From positions 1,798,001-1,862,000 of the forward strand of contig NZ_CP025815.1 in NCBI RefSeq assembly GCF_003352045.1: DNA of 64,000 bases. Direction: 5' to 3'. Under the pieces are notes generated by a model, which was not told the DNA's origin, did not search any database, and saw nothing but the letters and a program-made list of their open reading frames with translations. Of the stretch, positions 62,804 to 64,000 are shown piece by piece (the first letter of the stretch is position 1; every line of letters starts with the position of its first letter). Both the position numbers and the translations under genes were made by a program. Origin of the DNA: Sulfitobacter sp. JL08. GTDB lineage: Bacteria > Pseudomonadota > Alphaproteobacteria > Rhodobacterales > Rhodobacteraceae.

Positions 62804-63566
62804 GGACATCACCGCCTGCGCCGCCATCGTCGAGCGCGGCGATCCCGACAGGTTCATGGTGGCGATGGCCGCCCCGGTGGCCGCGCGCCGCGTTCTGTTT
62901 CCACTTTACGCTTTCAACGTCGAAGTTTCGCGCGCGCCCTGGGTGACAGAAGAAACCATGATCGCGGAAATGCGCCTGCAATGGTGGCGAGACGCGATCG
63001 AGGAGATTGCCAAGGGTGGCACCGTGCGCCGCCACGAGGTGGTGACCCCGCTGGCGGACATCCTGACACCCGACATGGCCGCCGGAATGGATGAGATGAT
63101 CGCGGTAAGGCGTTGGGATATATACAAAGATCCGTTCGAAGATGCCGCGCATTTCGACCGCTATATTGATCAAAGTGCCGGCACGCTGATGTGGGTTGCA
63201 GCCCGTATTCTGGGCGCCGCCGACGAAGCCGTAGTGCGTGACGTTGGCTATGCCGGCGGTGTGGCCGCGTGGCTGCGCGCCATTCCCGATCTTGAGGCGC
63301 GCAAGCGTGTGCCGCTTCTGGATGGTACAGCAGACGGGGTGCGCGCGCTGGCCCGGGGTGCGCTGGACAGATTGCAGAGGGCGCGCAGCAATCGGCGGGC
63401 CATCTCGCGCGCGGCAGCGCCTGCCTTGCTGTCCGGATGGCAAAGCGGCGCGATCCTGAAACAGGCGGTGGCAGACCCGCAGGCCGTGGCAAACGGCACC
63501 TTGGGCCAAAGCGAGGCGAAAAAGCGGTTTACCCTGATGTGGGGCGCGGCAACAGGGCGCTGGTAA
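62790..63566 (+). CDS. Squalene/phytoene synthase-family protein (NDUFAF6-like)
   Basis: A 258-residue all-helical protein of the squalene/phytoene synthase family. The first Asp-rich region appears as QWWRDAIEEIAKG (about 69-81) and the second as DQSAGTLMWVAARILG, but full DxxxD motifs of true synthases are not clear. This resembles the alphaproteobacterial group related to NDUFAF6, a complex I assembly factor. It starts with GTG and overlaps cimA by 14 bases, so the two are coupled. Catalytic activity is uncertain. Confidence 0.82.
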   Translation: MTLSEDITACAAIVERGDPDRFMVAMAAPVAARRVLFPLYAFNVEVSRAPWVTEETMIAEMRLQWWRDAIEEIAKGGTVRRHEVVTPLADILTPDMAAGMDEMIAVRRWDIYKDPFEDAAHFDRYIDQSAGTLMWVAARILGAADEAVVRDVGYAGGVAAWLRAIPDLEARKRVPLLDGTADGVRALARGALDRLQRARSNRRAISRAAAPALLSGWQSGAILKQAVADPQAVANGTLGQSEAKKRFTLMWGAATGRW

Positions 63567-63579
63567 AGCGCGCGGCGCG

Positions 63580-64000
63580 TCAGGCGGTTTGTTCGCGCGG
63601 GCGCAGCATCAACCAGATCAGCGCGCCACCCGCCAGCGCCAGAAACGGGATCATCGCGATATTGACGGCATACCAGCCCTGAACCGCATCGCCACCCGAA
63701 CAGTTCATCAATCCACCCGATGCAAGTGACGCGAAGGTGACACCGCCAAAGACCAGCAAATCGTTCAGGCCCTGCATCCGGCCGCGTTCATGCGGCTCGT
63801 GTGAGGTGGTCAGCATCGTTGTCGCGCCGATGAAACCGAAATTCCACCCGATCCCCAGCAGGATCAGCGCGATGAAGAAATGCCCCAGTTCCACACCGCT
63901 CAGCGCCACGCCCCCCGCAACCCCAAGGATCAGCAGGCCCAGCCCCATGATCTTTTCCACGCCAAAGCGCGCAATCAGATGACCGGTGAAAAACGACGGC
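63580..64000 (-). CDS. MFS transporter (partial, C-terminal part)
   Basis: The C-terminal 139 residues of a major-facilitator-superfamily permease, running off the window edge. Visible segments are FTGHLIARFGVEKIMGLGLL, IALILLGIGWNFGFIGATTM, the basic loop EPHERGRMQGLNDLLVFGGV, and two last helices, ending IWLMLRPREQTA. The GRMQGLNDLLVFG loop is typical of a YfkF/NreB-like MFS branch. The substrate is unknown. Its stop lies 13 bases from the convergent synthase-family gene. Confidence 0.88.
   Translation of the reverse strand, partial: PSFFTGHLIARFGVEKIMGLGLLILGVAGGVALSGVELGHFFIALILLGIGWNFGFIGATTMLTTSHEPHERGRMQGLNDLLVFGGVTFASLASGGLMNCSGGDAVQGWYAVNIAMIPFLALAGGALIWLMLRPREQTA

Noticed and set aside
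1-64000. CRISPR arrays, tRNA or rRNA genes
   Set aside because: No regularly spaced direct repeats, no tRNA T-arm/acceptor patterns and no rRNA segments were recognised on reading either strand.

Overview
The window is a chromosomal segment of an alphaproteobacterium, almost certainly a Rhodobacterales (Roseobacter-group) marine bacterium. The evidence is moderately high GC, adenosylcobalamin-dependent NrdJ, a fused indolepyruvate ferredoxin oxidoreductase, VPLPA-CTERM proteins, the trpGDC-moaC-moeA-lexA-comEC order, a GTA-type endolysin/holin pair inside a ccm cluster, and GTTC-N7-GTTC LexA and TTGAT-N4-ATCAA FNR sites. Most genes are housekeeping. No rRNA, tRNA or CRISPR array was found.

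Layout. 1-2.1 kb: a truncated YbdK ligase, an L,D-transpeptidase, a DsrE-like protein and a cupredoxin. 2.16-6.4 kb: an insertion-sequence island with a decayed IS481 element, a VPLPA-CTERM surface protein, a broken IS630 element, and an apparently intact IS1111/IS110-type element with subterminal repeats and a probable bridge-RNA region. 6.6-16.3 kb: mmsA with a divergent LysR regulator, a CBS protein, coaD, gap with two CceR-like operators, a DUF808 protein, tkt and zapA. 15.8-19.4 kb: a purL-bolA-(membrane protein)-grxD-(unknown) operon. 19.4-26.5 kb: an MscS channel, an LsrB/VtlR-like LysR gene followed by a probable anti-Shine-Dalgarno sRNA, and indolepyruvate ferredoxin oxidoreductase. 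26.6-34.5 kb: acyltransferase, murI, argC, ccmE, endolysin, holin, ccmF, ccmH and an enoyl-CoA hydratase. 34.5-45.7 kb: an RTX-repeat protein, gltA, gltX, a frameshifted comEC, lexA, moeA, moaC and trpCDG. 45.8-49.5 kb: a divergent polysaccharide deacetylase, a frameshifted choice-of-anchor protein behind a perfect FNR box, and a lipoprotein. 50-54.4 kb: nrdJ, an AT-rich lone ImmA/IrrE peptidase and a structured-RNA candidate. 54.5-64 kb: a sigma factor and a divergent EF-hand protein, an MttB-family methyltransferase, an outer-membrane beta-barrel protein, an aminotransferase, cysS with a compositionally distinct 3' half, cimA, a squalene/phytoene-synthase-family protein and a truncated MFS transporter.

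The most interesting signals are non-coding. The first is the LysR-sRNA module at 21.84-22.94 kb: a T-N11-A palindrome, a -35/-10 pair, a two-hairpin RNA with an exposed CCUCCC linker, and a T8 terminator, all directly behind a homologue of the regulator that controls AbcR sRNAs in rhizobia. Others are the multi-hairpin RNA at 54.23-54.38 kb, the paired CceR-like sites before gap, the FNR box at 47.63 kb, and the putative bridge RNA of the IS1111 element. comEC carries two frameshifts while the GTA lysis pair is intact, so this strain, if the sequence is right, may release GTA particles but lack the DNA-uptake channel.
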